From the NCBI GenBank assembly GCA_030949385.1, contig JAUZSP010000006.1, positions 128,121-192,120 on the forward strand: 64,000 bases of DNA, in the 5' to 3' direction. The notes below the pieces were generated by a model. That model saw only the letters and a list, made by a program, of their open reading frames with translations, was not told where the DNA came from and searched no databases. Source of the DNA: Gammaproteobacteria bacterium (GTDB lineage: Bacteria; Pseudomonadota; Gammaproteobacteria; JAUZRS01). Positions 1-8,572 of this stretch are shown piece after piece. How positions within the stretch are numbered: position 1 is the stretch's first letter; each line of letters starts with the position of its first letter. The translations under genes were made by a program, and so were the position numbers.

Positions 1-1
1 A

Positions 2-1054
2 ATTGAGCAGATCATCTGCGCTGCTCGTCAGGGGGATCTCAGTCAACGCATTTCAATGCAGGGCAAAGAGGGCTTTTTTAATGTTCTGGGTGGTGGCATT
101 AATCAGTTAAGTGAAGTGATTCATGGGGTGTTTAGTAACATCAATGACGTGATGGCAAAAATGGCGCAAGGGCAATTGAATAACCGCATGGAAGGCGAAT
201 ATCAAGGTCTGTTTGCCGAGGTGAAAGAGAACGTCAATCAGACGTTCTGCCGTTTGGAAGAGATGTTATTGCAGATTCAACAGGCCGCCGATGAGATCAA
301 CCACTCTTCAAAGCAGATTGCAGAGGGTAACGAAGCCCTTTTTTCTCGCAGTGAAGAGCAAGCCAGTTCCTTGGAAGAGACGGCCTCCAGTGTCGAGCAG
401 TTGACCAGCACCGTGCGCCAAAATGCAGATAACGCTCAGCAGGCCAACGGTTTGGCCATTGAAGCATCAAAAACCGCAGTGCAAGGTCAACAGGTGATGC
501 TGGATGCGGTCAAAGCGATGCAGATGATCGGCCAGTCCAGTAAAAAAATTGCCGAGATTATCGGGGTGATTGATGAAATATCGTTCCAAACGCAACTGTT
601 GGCACTGAATGCCAGTGTGGAAGCGGCGCGCGCGGGTGAACAGGGGCGGGGGTTTGCTGTGGTGGCCACTGAGGTACGCAGTTTAGCTGAACGCAGTACC
701 ACAGCGGCTAAGGAGATTAAAACATTGATTCAAGAGAGTGTGCGAAAAATTGAGGTAGGGACGCGCTTGGTGAACGATTCGGGAGACTCATTGGATGAAA
801 TTGTTATTCGAGTGAAAACCGTCAGTGGCATTATTGGTGAAATTGCTGCGGCCAGCGAGGAGCAATCGCAGGGCATCAAGCAGGTCAATCAAGCGGTGAT
901 GACGATGGATGACTTGACCCAAAAAAATGCGGCCTTGGCAGAAAACACCTCACAGACCAGTGGCTCTATGAATCAACAGGTCAATCAGATGATGGTGCAG
1001 TTAACGTTTTTCGATTTTTCGGCGGAAAAGGACAAGCGGAAGGTGTCGTCATAA
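2..1054 (+). CDS. Methyl-accepting chemotaxis protein, C-terminal part (5' end outside window)
   Basis: The reading frame is open from base 2, upstream of the first ATG at 56, so the gene begins before the window. The first residues (GDLSQRIS, then KEGFF) look like the end of a HAMP-type repeat. The rest is a coiled-coil signalling domain with the conserved hairpin tip EISFQTQLLALNASVEAARA and flanking GRGFAVVATEVRSLAERS. This is the cytoplasmic part of a chemoreceptor that controls CheA through CheW. The ligand-sensing domain is not visible, so the stimulus is unknown. The protein ends in a short charged tail with no CheR-binding pentapeptide. Confidence 0.93.
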   Translation: MEQIICAARQGDLSQRISMQGKEGFFNVLGGGINQLSEVIHGVFSNINDVMAKMAQGQLNNRMEGEYQGLFAEVKENVNQTFCRLEEMLLQIQQAADEINHSSKQIAEGNEALFSRSEEQASSLEETASSVEQLTSTVRQNADNAQQANGLAIEASKTAVQGQQVMLDAVKAMQMIGQSSKKIAEIIGVIDEISFQTQLLALNASVEAARAGEQGRGFAVVATEVRSLAERSTTAAKEIKTLIQESVRKIEVGTRLVNDSGDSLDEIVIRVKTVSGIIGEIAAASEEQSQGIKQVNQAVMTMDDLTQKNAALAENTSQTSGSMNQQVNQMMVQLTFFDFSAEKDKRKVSS

Positions 1055-1100
1055 CCGCTTAAGCCGTTTCTTCGGCACAGTGGCCGAAGAGGCGATGACC

Positions 1101-1400
1101 TTAGGAGGGTTGATCTGTTTTTCTGGGTGTTACAACGGCTGGGATTGTGTCGTTGTTTTTGGGTGATGTCGCTTTTGGAGTCGGGATGATGGTGGAGGTT
1201 GTGCTGCGTTTTTTGGCTTGTGAGCGGCAGTAGGCTTTGACGCTGGTGCCTCGTTGGGTGGTGTAACTTTCGATCCAACGACAGTTGTTGTCACTGTGGC
1301 AGGCTTCGTTAGCCAATCCTTTGCAGGGAGAGTTGGCCTGTGTGATGGGAGTGAAGAGCAGCAACGTGAGGCTAAAAGAGGAGAGCAGGGGCAGTTTCAT
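1101..1400 (-). CDS. Small secreted cysteine-containing protein
   Basis: Encodes 99 aa. It begins with a signal peptide (MKLPLLSSFSLTLLLF, cleavage probably after TQA). A cysteine-bearing core follows: PCKGLANEACHSDNNCRW, and later KAYCR. The C-terminal part is rich in Ser, Thr, Pro and Lys. An AAGGA ribosome binding site lies just upstream of the ATG. The four cysteines could form two disulfides in the periplasm. I know similar small PCKGL...C..W...AYCR proteins only as uncharacterised. It is convergent with the chemoreceptor gene. Confidence 0.6.
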   Translation of the reverse strand: MKLPLLSSFSLTLLLFTPITQANSPCKGLANEACHSDNNCRWIESYTTQRGTSVKAYCRSQAKKRSTTSTIIPTPKATSPKNNDTIPAVVTPRKTDQPS

Positions 1401-1481
1401 GGCAATGTCCTTTGAGGTTTAGACGATGAAGGTCGTCTTATAATCCTCAAAAAACAGGCCAAAAAATGCTGTTTCAGATGA

Positions 1482-1682
1482 CTATTTTAGCAGTTTAAAC
1501 AGCCCAAACGCCGTGCTAATACCGCCAAGAACAAACAGAATCATCGCCCGGTCGCTGGGCATACCGTTGAAGGTTTGACTCAGTTGAGAGCCCAGTGAGT
1601 CGGAGACGCTAAAACCCCATGCCAGCAGAGCCACACCGATGGCGAGTAATACAACCCCCATCTGTTGTTTTTTTAATTTCAT
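1482..1682 (-). CDS. DUF3185-like small inner-membrane protein
   Basis: Encodes 66 aa with two predicted membrane helices (residues ~9-26 and ~46-64) joined by a short polar loop containing SDSLGSQLSQTFNGMPSDRA. This pattern resembles the DUF3185 family of small membrane proteins. A good AGGAGA ribosome binding site precedes the ATG. It lies 14 bp downstream of ccmI on the same strand and may be the last cistron of the ccm operon. Function unknown. Confidence 0.65.
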   Translation of the reverse strand: MKLKKQQMGVVLLAIGVALLAWGFSVSDSLGSQLSQTFNGMPSDRAMILFVLGGISTAFGLFKLLK

Positions 1683-1696
1683 TTATGCTCTCCTAA

Positions 1697-3409
1697 TTAA
1701 CGAATGTATTGAATCATCAAGTTGACCGTGGTGCTTTGGCCAACGGTGACCGGCTGCACTTCGCCAAACAAGTCTCCCCTCTGGCCGATGGCGTTGCCAC
1801 TTTTGGAGATGCGCGCGCCAACGATCACTTGCTTGAAGCTGGAAAGTTTCATTTGCGGCATCATTGCCATCGCGTCGTTAAGGGTCAGTTGCAAAGGCAG
1901 GTCTTTGACCTGCTTGCGTACTGCTGCCAACGGCATGGGTGGGCCACGCAACGCTTTGGCGTAGATAAACAAGGCATCTTCTGGAGAGGCGCGTGAGGTC
2001 AAATCGGGCGACAAGCGGATGCTGACGTTGATCGCATCGGCAGCGACCGCTGCTTGTGTAGCCTGAGCAGCGGTGGGAGTTACAACGGCAGTGGGGGTGA
2101 CATCTGGGCGTTGTGCATGACCTTTGATCTGTTTGATCAAGATTTTAACCACCGCCTCTTGGCCAACGGTAACCGATTGTACTTCGGCGTAAAAATCCCC
2201 GTCTTGAGCGATGGCGTTGCCGCTTTTTGAGATGCGCGCGCCGACGTTAACTTGGTCAAAGTTGGAGAGTTTCATCTGCGGTATCATGGCCATGCTGTCA
2301 TTCAAGGTGATGCTCAGTGGCAGATCAATGGCTTTTTTGCGTACCGCTGCCAGTGGCATCGGTGGTCCACTCATGGCCTTGGCGTAGATAAAGAGGCTGT
2401 CTTCAATGGCCACTTTGGCCGCCAAACTGGGGTCTAGGTCGATTTCCAAACGAATGGAGTCTTTGCCCAAGGTGGCGGGAGCAGCGGCTTGAGCAGCGCT
2501 GGCGATGCTGGGCAGCGTTTTGAAGTTGGTGATGGGCTGCTGCAATTTTTGTTCGGCGCTGTTGATGAGCTGCCGCAGTGCTGCTTGCGATTCAGGATCA
2601 TCGTCCATATTGGGTTCGAGTCGTTTCCAGTAGTTGAGCGCCGCTGGGTAGTCTTTTTTCTCCTGCATGGCCATGCCAGCCAGCCACAGCCCTTGGGTGT
2701 TGTTGGGGTTTAACTCCAAGGCTTGGAAGACTTGTTCGGCGGGTTTGCCGGTCAAACGCCCTCCTTGGGTCATGGCCAGCGCATCGGCGTATTGCACCAA
2801 GACTTCGGGGTCATTGGGGCCGATTAAGGATAAAAGTTCTTCCCAAGCATCAACGGCATCGTTGTACTGTTTGAGCGTCATGTAGGAGCGCGCCAGCATG
2901 TACCAGCCTTGTGGATTATTGGGTTTGTCAGCCAATTTTTGTTTTAGGCTAACGATCATTTCATCTACGGTGGGCATGGTGCCGCCGTTCTGAGCGACCA
3001 TACTGTTGATTTCGCGGTTTGCACCAGCACCGGGGCCGGACATCTCCATCGCATCCAAATCACCTCGAGTCAGATACAGGCTGACGGCCAAAATGGGCAC
3101 CATGCTGGTGATAATGACCGCTACTAGCTTGCTGCTCTGGATGTTGGATTCTGTTTTCGGTGCCTGTTCTTTTTTCAGGTCGTTGGCCAGTTGTTGTTCC
3201 AGATCTTTCTGGATCTGCTGGTATTGAGGCTCGCTGTGTTGCCCAGCTTGATATTCGGCCTCCAGCTCTTTGAGGCGTTGTTTGGCGATGTTGACGTTGA
3301 TCTGGTTGAGATCACGGTCAATGTATTGTTTGGGACGCAACAGCGTCGGCAACAGTAAAGCAAGCGCCGCCAATAACATGGCAACGGAAATTATCCAAAA
3401 CAAAATCAT
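1697..3409 (-). CDS. ccmI: Cytochrome c maturation protein CcmI with duplicated C-terminal domain
   Basis: Encodes 570 aa. There are two N-terminal membrane helices (residues ~2-24 and ~95-113) around a cytoplasmic coiled coil, then a periplasmic TPR region (~145-290). This is the arrangement of CcmI/CycH, which chaperones apocytochrome c to the CcmFH haem lyase. The C-terminus holds two copies of one ~110-residue beta-type domain (~319-427 and ~460-570). Each contains LFIYAKA, PPMPLAAVRK and VGARISKSGNAI, joined by an Ala/Thr/Pro linker. Most CcmI proteins I know have at most one such domain. The start overlaps the ccmH stop by 4 bp (ATGA). Confidence 0.92.
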   Translation of the reverse strand: MILFWIISVAMLLAALALLLPTLLRPKQYIDRDLNQINVNIAKQRLKELEAEYQAGQHSEPQYQQIQKDLEQQLANDLKKEQAPKTESNIQSSKLVAVIITSMVPILAVSLYLTRGDLDAMEMSGPGAGANREINSMVAQNGGTMPTVDEMIVSLKQKLADKPNNPQGWYMLARSYMTLKQYNDAVDAWEELLSLIGPNDPEVLVQYADALAMTQGGRLTGKPAEQVFQALELNPNNTQGLWLAGMAMQEKKDYPAALNYWKRLEPNMDDDPESQAALRQLINSAEQKLQQPITNFKTLPSIASAAQAAAPATLGKDSIRLEIDLDPSLAAKVAIEDSLFIYAKAMSGPPMPLAAVRKKAIDLPLSITLNDSMAMIPQMKLSNFDQVNVGARISKSGNAIAQDGDFYAEVQSVTVGQEAVVKILIKQIKGHAQRPDVTPTAVVTPTAAQATQAAVAADAINVSIRLSPDLTSRASPEDALFIYAKALRGPPMPLAAVRKQVKDLPLQLTLNDAMAMMPQMKLSSFKQVIVGARISKSGNAIGQRGDLFGEVQPVTVGQSTTVNLMIQYIR

Positions 3410-3894
3410 GAGTGTTTATCTTTGTCGGTTAACAGGTCGTGGGCGTGTTGCAGCTCTTCCGTTTGGCTGGCCGTTTGGCTGGCTTTGTTGTTTTTGGCTT
3501 CTTCTTTTTGGCGACGCACAAAACGCAACAGGGTTGTCAGGCCAAGGGCTAAGATTAAGAAAGGCCCTAGCCAAAGCAACAGGGTGTTGAGCTGAAAAGG
3601 CGGTTTGTAGAGCACAAAATCGCCGTAACGCTGCACCATGTAGGCTTTGATCTCGGTTGGGCTTTTGCCTTCGCTGATCATGTCGTAGGTCTGTTGTTTC
3701 AGATCCAGCGCCAGTTCTGCATGAGAGTCGGCCAAGGTCTGGTTTTGACAGACCAAACAGCGCAGCTCTTCTGTCAGTTGGTGATAATCTGCCTCAGCTT
3801 CAGGGGTCTTAAAGGTTAAGGATTTCATTTCAGCCGAGGCGGAAAAACCGCTCAATAATAGAGCAGTGAGGGTAAAGGCCATCCAAAATTTCAT
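3406..3894 (-). CDS. ccmH: Cytochrome c maturation protein CcmH
   Basis: Encodes 162 aa. A signal peptide is followed by a periplasmic helical domain with the redox motif LRCLVCQNQT, then one C-terminal membrane helix (~105-121) and a short charged cytoplasmic tail. CcmH reduces the CXXCH cysteines of apocytochrome c and works with CcmF and CcmG. This is the short CcmH form without fused TPR repeats; the TPR part is the separate ccmI gene downstream. It overlaps the ccmG stop by one base. Confidence 0.95.
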   Translation of the reverse strand: MKFWMAFTLTALLLSGFSASAEMKSLTFKTPEAEADYHQLTEELRCLVCQNQTLADSHAELALDLKQQTYDMISEGKSPTEIKAYMVQRYGDFVLYKPPFQLNTLLLWLGPFLILALGLTTLLRFVRRQKEEAKNNKASQTASQTEELQHAHDLLTDKDKHS

Positions 3895-4427
3895 TAGGCG
3901 GCTTCTCCTTTCAGTTGGGCAATCAAGGGCAACAAGGTTTCATTGAGAGATTGTCGGGTCACCGGACCGATGTGTTTGTAACGCACAATGCCCTTTTTAT
4001 CGATGACAAAGGTTTCTGGTGCGCCGTAGACACCCCAATCAATCGCCACCCGGCCGTCGGCATCGACGGCGTTGGCGTAGTAGGGGTTGCCAAGGCGTTG
4101 TAACCAGCGTTGTGCTTCACCGTTGTCGTCTTTGTAGTTAAGACCGACGATGGGCAGCAGGTTGCGCCGACTGAGATCAACCAGCAGCGCATGTTCTGCG
4201 CGACAAGAGACACACCACGTCGCCCAGACATTGAGCAGCCAAACTTGGCCTTGCATGTCTTTGGGTGACAAATTTTGCTGTGCATTGTCCAAACGCGGCA
4301 GAGAGAACTCCGGTGCCGGTTTGCCAATGAAGGGCGAAGGCACCTCTTTGGGATCGAGGGTTAGCCCCACGCCCAAAAAAAACGCGATCAGCACAAACAC
4401 ACCCAAGGGCAGGAAATAACGAGACAT
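3894..4427 (-). CDS. ccmG: Thiol:disulfide interchange protein CcmG (DsbE)
   Basis: Encodes 177 aa: an N-terminal membrane anchor (~5-22) and a periplasmic thioredoxin fold with active site WATWCVSC and the family motif YGAPETFVIDKKG. CcmG passes electrons from DsbD to CcmH or apocytochrome c during haem ligation. A DsbD is encoded in this window at 53.5-55.4 kb and could be its electron donor. It sits between ccmF and ccmH with one-base overlaps at both ends. Confidence 0.95.
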   Translation of the reverse strand: MSRYFLPLGVFVLIAFFLGVGLTLDPKEVPSPFIGKPAPEFSLPRLDNAQQNLSPKDMQGQVWLLNVWATWCVSCRAEHALLVDLSRRNLLPIVGLNYKDDNGEAQRWLQRLGNPYYANAVDADGRVAIDWGVYGAPETFVIDKKGIVRYKHIGPVTRQSLNETLLPLIAQLKGEAA

Positions 4428-6397
4428 TAGGCGGCCTCCGTTGCACCGCTGGGCGCAGTGGAGGTTTTACGTCCCATACGATAACGGCGATCCGAAGCGG
4501 CTAACAGTCCACCAAAAGCCATAAACAACGCACCCATCCAAATCCAACGAATAAAGGGTTTGTGGTAAAGACGCAAGCTCCACGCGCCGCCTCGGTCGAG
4601 TTTTTCACCCAACGCAACGTAGAGATCACGGAACAACCCTTCGTCGATGGCCGCTTCGGTCATGGGCATTTTTTGTACCCGATACTCGCGTTTTTCTGGG
4701 TGCAACGTGGCCACTTTTTCACCGTCTTGGAAGACAGTGACCAAGCCTCGTTTGGCGATGTAGTTGGGGCCGGGAACCTCATCCACACCTTCAAACTGGA
4801 AGTCGTAACCGCCCATGGAGTAGCTTTGACCCACTTCCATGCGTACGTCCTGTTCGCTGCTGTAGGTGCTGGTGAGGGTGATGCCGACCACAAACACAGC
4901 GATGCCCAAATGAGCGGTGCTCATGCCCCAGAAACTGCGGGGAATTTGAGTCAATGCGCGCCATTTGTCGCTTTTGTGTTCGATGCGGTTCAACACGCCT
5001 TGAACGGTGGCCAAGGTCACCCACCAAGCCAAAGTCAGACCCAGCATCGCTTCCCATGTGATTGTGGGCAGGGTAAAGCTGAGACCAATGCCGAGCAGTA
5101 CACTGGCGATCATCGCCCAGCGCAGCTTGGCAAAGATGCGCCCAATGCTGTCTTTACGCCAATGGGTCATTGCGCCCATGCCGACTAAAACAGCCAGTGG
5201 CAGGGTCAAGGGGATGAAGACTTTGTTGAAGTAGGGGGGACCTACGGAGATTTTGCCCATGCCCAGCGCATCAATAATTAATGGGTAGAGGGTGCCGAGC
5301 AAAATACTGGCAGCGGCAGCGGTTAACAGAACGTTGTTTAGCAGCAGACCGGTTTCTCGTGAGACTACTTCAAAGCCGACGTTGCTGCGAATTTGTGGTG
5401 CACGCCACGCGTAGAGCAGCAGTGAGCCGCCGATGACAATGATTAAGAAGGCAAGAATAAAGACACCGCGTCCTGGATCGGTGGCAAAAGCGTGTACCGA
5501 GGTCAACACACCGGAACGCACCAAGAAAGTACCGAGCAGGCTTAAGGAGAAGGCGAAGATCGCCAATAGTACGGTCCACGCTTTAAAGGCACCGCGTTTC
5601 TCGGTGACCGCCAAAGAGTGAACCAGAGCAGTACCGACTAACCACGGCATAAAGGAGGCGTTTTCGACCGGATCCCAGAACCACCAGCCGCCCCAGCCAA
5701 GCTCATAATAAGCCCACCAACTGCCCAGTGCGATGCCCACGGTCAGGAAGACCCAAGCAAGGTTTGTCCAAGGACGTGACCAACGAGCCCAAGCGGAATC
5801 CAGACGACCGCCAATCAAGGCAGCAATGGCAAAGGCAAAGGCAACAGAAAAACCGACATAACCGAGATAGAGCATCGGTGGATGAATGGCCAAGCCGGGA
5901 TCTTGCAGCAGCGGGTTAAGATCTCGTCCCTCCAAAGGAGCCGGAATCAGGCGGTCAAAGGGGTTGGAGGTAAAGAGCATGAAGAGGATAAACCCCATGC
6001 TGATCAGTCCCATCACCGCCAGCACGCGGGCGACAACGATCTCCGGCACACTGCGGCTGAAAAAGCTGATGGCCGTGCTCCAACCGGCCAACATAAGCGC
6101 CCACAACAGCAACGAACCTTCATGCGCGCCCCAGACCCCAGAGATCAGGTAAATGACGGGCAGATGGGTGTTGGAGTTCTGTGCCACGTAGGCCAGTGAG
6201 AAGTCATGCACCAAAAAGGCGTAGGTAAGTAAACCGTAAGAGATCAGGACAAAAAGGGTTTGCGCGAGCGTGGCCGGTTTGGCCAGTGCGATCCAATTTT
6301 GATTACCACGAGCGGCACCCAGCAGTGGAAAGACCACTTGGACGATGCTCATACAAAGGGCAAGGATAAGGGCAAAATGCCCCAGTTCAGCAATCAT
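4427..6397 (-). CDS. ccmF: Haem lyase subunit CcmF
   Basis: Encodes a polytopic inner-membrane protein of about 656 aa. The WWD signature WGGWWFWDPVENASFMPW and surrounding histidine-bearing helices identify CcmF, which takes haem from holo-CcmE and attaches it to apocytochrome c. I placed the start at 6397 (MIAELGHFALILAL), the family's usual N-terminus. An in-frame ATG 14 codons upstream would overlap ccmE heavily. The chosen ATG overlaps the ccmE stop by one base (TAATG), indicating translational coupling. Confidence 0.96.
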   Translation of the reverse strand: MIAELGHFALILALCMSIVQVVFPLLGAARGNQNWIALAKPATLAQTLFVLISYGLLTYAFLVHDFSLAYVAQNSNTHLPVIYLISGVWGAHEGSLLLWALMLAGWSTAISFFSRSVPEIVVARVLAVMGLISMGFILFMLFTSNPFDRLIPAPLEGRDLNPLLQDPGLAIHPPMLYLGYVGFSVAFAFAIAALIGGRLDSAWARWSRPWTNLAWVFLTVGIALGSWWAYYELGWGGWWFWDPVENASFMPWLVGTALVHSLAVTEKRGAFKAWTVLLAIFAFSLSLLGTFLVRSGVLTSVHAFATDPGRGVFILAFLIIVIGGSLLLYAWRAPQIRSNVGFEVVSRETGLLLNNVLLTAAAASILLGTLYPLIIDALGMGKISVGPPYFNKVFIPLTLPLAVLVGMGAMTHWRKDSIGRIFAKLRWAMIASVLLGIGLSFTLPTITWEAMLGLTLAWWVTLATVQGVLNRIEHKSDKWRALTQIPRSFWGMSTAHLGIAVFVVGITLTSTYSSEQDVRMEVGQSYSMGGYDFQFEGVDEVPGPNYIAKRGLVTVFQDGEKVATLHPEKREYRVQKMPMTEAAIDEGLFRDLYVALGEKLDRGGAWSLRLYHKPFIRWIWMGALFMAFGGLLAASDRRYRMGRKTSTAPSGATEAA

Positions 6398-6864
6398 TAA
6401 TACATTCCTTCCGGCATAGATGTTTGACCCTCTTTCCATTTACCGGCCTTTTTCAGAGCGTCGGCAACTTCGGGAGGCATGTAGTTTTCGTCGTGTTTGG
6501 CCAGCACTTCAGAGGCGGTAAAACGCCCCGTATCGTCGAGCTTGCCTTTGGCAATGATGCCCTGACCTTCGCGGAACAGGTCGGGCAGGATGCCAGCGTA
6601 ATAAATGGGCAGACTTTTATCGCCATCGGTGACGATGAACTGCACCGTCAGGCTGCCATTCTCGCGGGTGACGCTGCCGGTTTTAACCAAGCCACCTACG
6701 CGGAAATTGTGTCCTACGGGTGCTTCGCCAGCGGCCACTTGGGTGGGGCTGAAAAAGAACATCACATTGGATTGAAAGGCGTTCAGCATCAGCATGGTGG
6801 TGATGGAGACACCCCCAACCATCAGACCGATGAGCAATAGGCGTTTTTTACGTACGGGGTTCAT
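6397..6864 (-). CDS. ccmE: Haem chaperone CcmE
   Basis: Encodes 155 aa: one N-terminal membrane helix and a periplasmic OB-fold beta barrel. The motif LAKHDENYMPPEV carries the histidine that binds haem covalently and the nearby tyrosine (HxxxY type). CcmE receives haem from CcmC/CcmAB and delivers it to CcmF. The start overlaps the ccmD stop as ATGA. Confidence 0.96.
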   Translation of the reverse strand: MNPVRKKRLLLIGLMVGGVSITTMLMLNAFQSNVMFFFSPTQVAAGEAPVGHNFRVGGLVKTGSVTRENGSLTVQFIVTDGDKSLPIYYAGILPDLFREGQGIIAKGKLDDTGRFTASEVLAKHDENYMPPEVADALKKAGKWKEGQTSMPEGMY

Positions 6865-7031
6865 GTTTCACTCCCTGATCGAGCCACACGGCGAGCGATC
6901 TGTTGTTTAATCTGTTGCTGGTCGCGTTTTGCGAAAAGGTAGAGGGCGATCATAACGACCGTCGTCAGACCGTAAGAAGACCAGACGTAAAGGGCGTAAC
7001 CGCCCATATGAAAAAATTCGCTCACACTCAT
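6861..7031 (-). CDS. ccmD: Haem exporter protein CcmD (small membrane protein)
   Basis: A 56-aa ORF that automated callers easily miss. It begins MSVSEFFHMGGYALYVWSSY, continues with a single membrane helix (~18-34), and ends in a Gln/Arg-rich cytoplasmic tail (FAKRDQQQ...). FxMGGYxxYVWxxY is the CcmD pattern. CcmD binds CcmC and CcmE and helps release holo-CcmE. Both ends overlap their neighbours as ATGA (ccmC stop/ccmD start and ccmD stop/ccmE start), which supports the assignment. Confidence 0.95.
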   Translation of the reverse strand: MSVSEFFHMGGYALYVWSSYGLTTVVMIALYLFAKRDQQQIKQQIARRVARSGSET

Positions 7032-7759
7032 TTTTTAAACAGCTCCTGTACCCAGCCGGTTTTCTGTTCGCGGCGCAAAATTTCTGTGCGGGTGCGAATC
7101 AGCAAAACGTGGGCGAAAAAGACCTTAAACGCGCCTGCCATCAGCAGCAGTGGAATTAACATGCTGATATGGATGGAGGGGGTGTCCATTTTGGTAATGG
7201 TGGCCGGTTGATGCAAGGTGTACCACCACTCTACGGAGTAGTGAATGATGGGGATATTAATTACCCCAACCAGCGCTAAAATTGCGCCCGCGCGAGCGGC
7301 GGTACGTGTGTCTTCAATGGCTGCTTGCAAGGCGATAAAACCGAGGTAGAGAAACAGCAAAATCAGCTCCGAGGTTAAACGTGCATCCCAGACCCACCAA
7401 GTACCCCACATGGGTTTACCCCAAAAGGAACCGGTGACCAGTGCCAAAAGGGTAAAGGCGGCTCCAATGGGAGCCGCAGCAGAGGCGACCATGTCGGCCA
7501 TCTTCATTTTCCAGACCAGGCCAACCCCGCCAGCGAGCGCCATCACCATGTAGATGAACATCGACATCCAAGCCGCAGGCACATGGACAAAAATAATGCG
7601 GTAGCTTTCGCCCTGTTGATAATCCGGTGGTGCGCTGAAGCTGTAATAAAGACCGCTGATCAATAACAGCAGAAACAGGCCACCCGTCCAGGGCAGGAAA
7701 CGACCGGCAATGCGGTAGACGTGTTTGGGTGACCCCAGACGAAAAAACCAAGCAAACAT
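7028..7759 (-). CDS. ccmC: Haem exporter/handling protein CcmC
   Basis: Encodes 243 aa with six predicted membrane helices and the WWD tryptophan-rich motif MWGTWWVWDARLTSEL. CcmC loads haem onto CcmE in the periplasm. Conserved histidines flank the WWD domain (for example IFVHVPAAW and IIHYSVEWW). It is separated from ccmB by about 126 bp, the only sizeable gap in the ccm operon. Confidence 0.96.
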   Translation of the reverse strand: MFAWFFRLGSPKHVYRIAGRFLPWTGGLFLLLLISGLYYSFSAPPDYQQGESYRIIFVHVPAAWMSMFIYMVMALAGGVGLVWKMKMADMVASAAAPIGAAFTLLALVTGSFWGKPMWGTWWVWDARLTSELILLFLYLGFIALQAAIEDTRTAARAGAILALVGVINIPIIHYSVEWWYTLHQPATITKMDTPSIHISMLIPLLLMAGAFKVFFAHVLLIRTRTEILRREQKTGWVQELFKK

Positions 7760-7770
7760 GAATATCCTCT

Positions 7771-7789
7771 TAAAAACCCGTTTTCGGGT
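7771..7789 (-). terminator. Small stem-loop between ccmB and ccmC
   Basis: On the minus strand ACCCG-AAAA-CGGGT is followed at once by a T run. The 5-bp stem with an AAAA loop resembles a weak intrinsic terminator or an mRNA-processing hairpin inside the ccm operon. It lies in the ccmB-ccmC gap. The effect on expression is inferred only. Confidence 0.3.
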
Positions 7790-7885
7790 GCAATTTTGAG
7801 CGTGGTGGCTTAGCGTAGCCTGAACAGAGACCGTAATGGGGTGACGGAGTTCCCAACCCTCTGTTTATCCGCCCAGCGTATGTTT

Positions 7886-8572
7886 TTAGCTGCTCAGACT
7901 GATGCGCAGTGCAGCGGCAATGGCCATCGGAGCCAGAGTAATGGAGAGCATGAGTAGAGCGGCTAAAAATGACAGCTGAGCTTCAATGGATAACCCCATA
8001 CCAGCAACGCCCACGGCGCTGGCGGCAAAAATCAAAATGGGAATATACAGGGGCAGCACCAAGAGGGAAAGCAAAACGCCGCCTCGGCGTAGGCCGACGG
8101 TGAGCGCCGCGCCAATGGCACCGATCAGAGTCAGGGCGGGAGTTCCCAGTGCCAAGGTCATCATTAAGGCTGGGATTGCTTCACTGGAGAGGTTCATTAA
8201 AACGGCCAGCAGCGGTGAAAGCAGGATCAACGGCAGGCCGGTGAGCAGCCACTGGGCGCTGACTTTAGCCAACACCAACACAGAGACCGGATGGGGGCTG
8301 ATGATCAGCTGTTCCAGTGAACCGTCGTCGTAGTCGGAACGAAACAGGCTGTCCAGAGAGAGCATGGCGGCCAGCAGCGCTGCGACCCAGATCACCCCAG
8401 GTGCCATTTCACGCAGGGCGTTTGGCTCAGGTCCGACACCTAAAGGGAAGAGGGTGACAACAATAATAAAAAACAGCAGGGGATTGACCCACTCACTGCG
8501 CCGCCGCGCGGCCAACAGCAAATCCCTGCGTAAAAGCAGCCAAAAAACGGACAACATACTGGTTTCATTCAT
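7886..8572 (-). CDS. ccmB: Haem exporter permease CcmB
   Basis: Encodes 228 aa with about six membrane helices, preceded by LLLRRDLLLAARRRSEWVNPLLFF, the typical CcmB N-terminus. CcmB is the membrane partner of the CcmA ATPase and is needed to release haem-loaded CcmE. I chose the ATG at 8572 because it overlaps the ccmA stop as ATGA. A longer in-frame extension to 8734 would lie inside ccmA and carries no CcmB-like sequence. An ATG at 8557 is a possible alternative. Confidence 0.93.
   Translation of the reverse strand: MNETSMLSVFWLLLRRDLLLAARRRSEWVNPLLFFIIVVTLFPLGVGPEPNALREMAPGVIWVAALLAAMLSLDSLFRSDYDDGSLEQLIISPHPVSVLVLAKVSAQWLLTGLPLILLSPLLAVLMNLSSEAIPALMMTLALGTPALTLIGAIGAALTVGLRRGGVLLSLLVLPLYIPILIFAASAVGVAGMGLSIEAQLSFLAALLMLSITLAPMAIAAALRISLSS

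Noticed and set aside
1069-1089. CTTCGGC...GCCGAAG stem-loop after the chemoreceptor gene as a terminator
   Set aside because: The hairpin is real but no T run follows on either strand, so it was not listed as a terminator.
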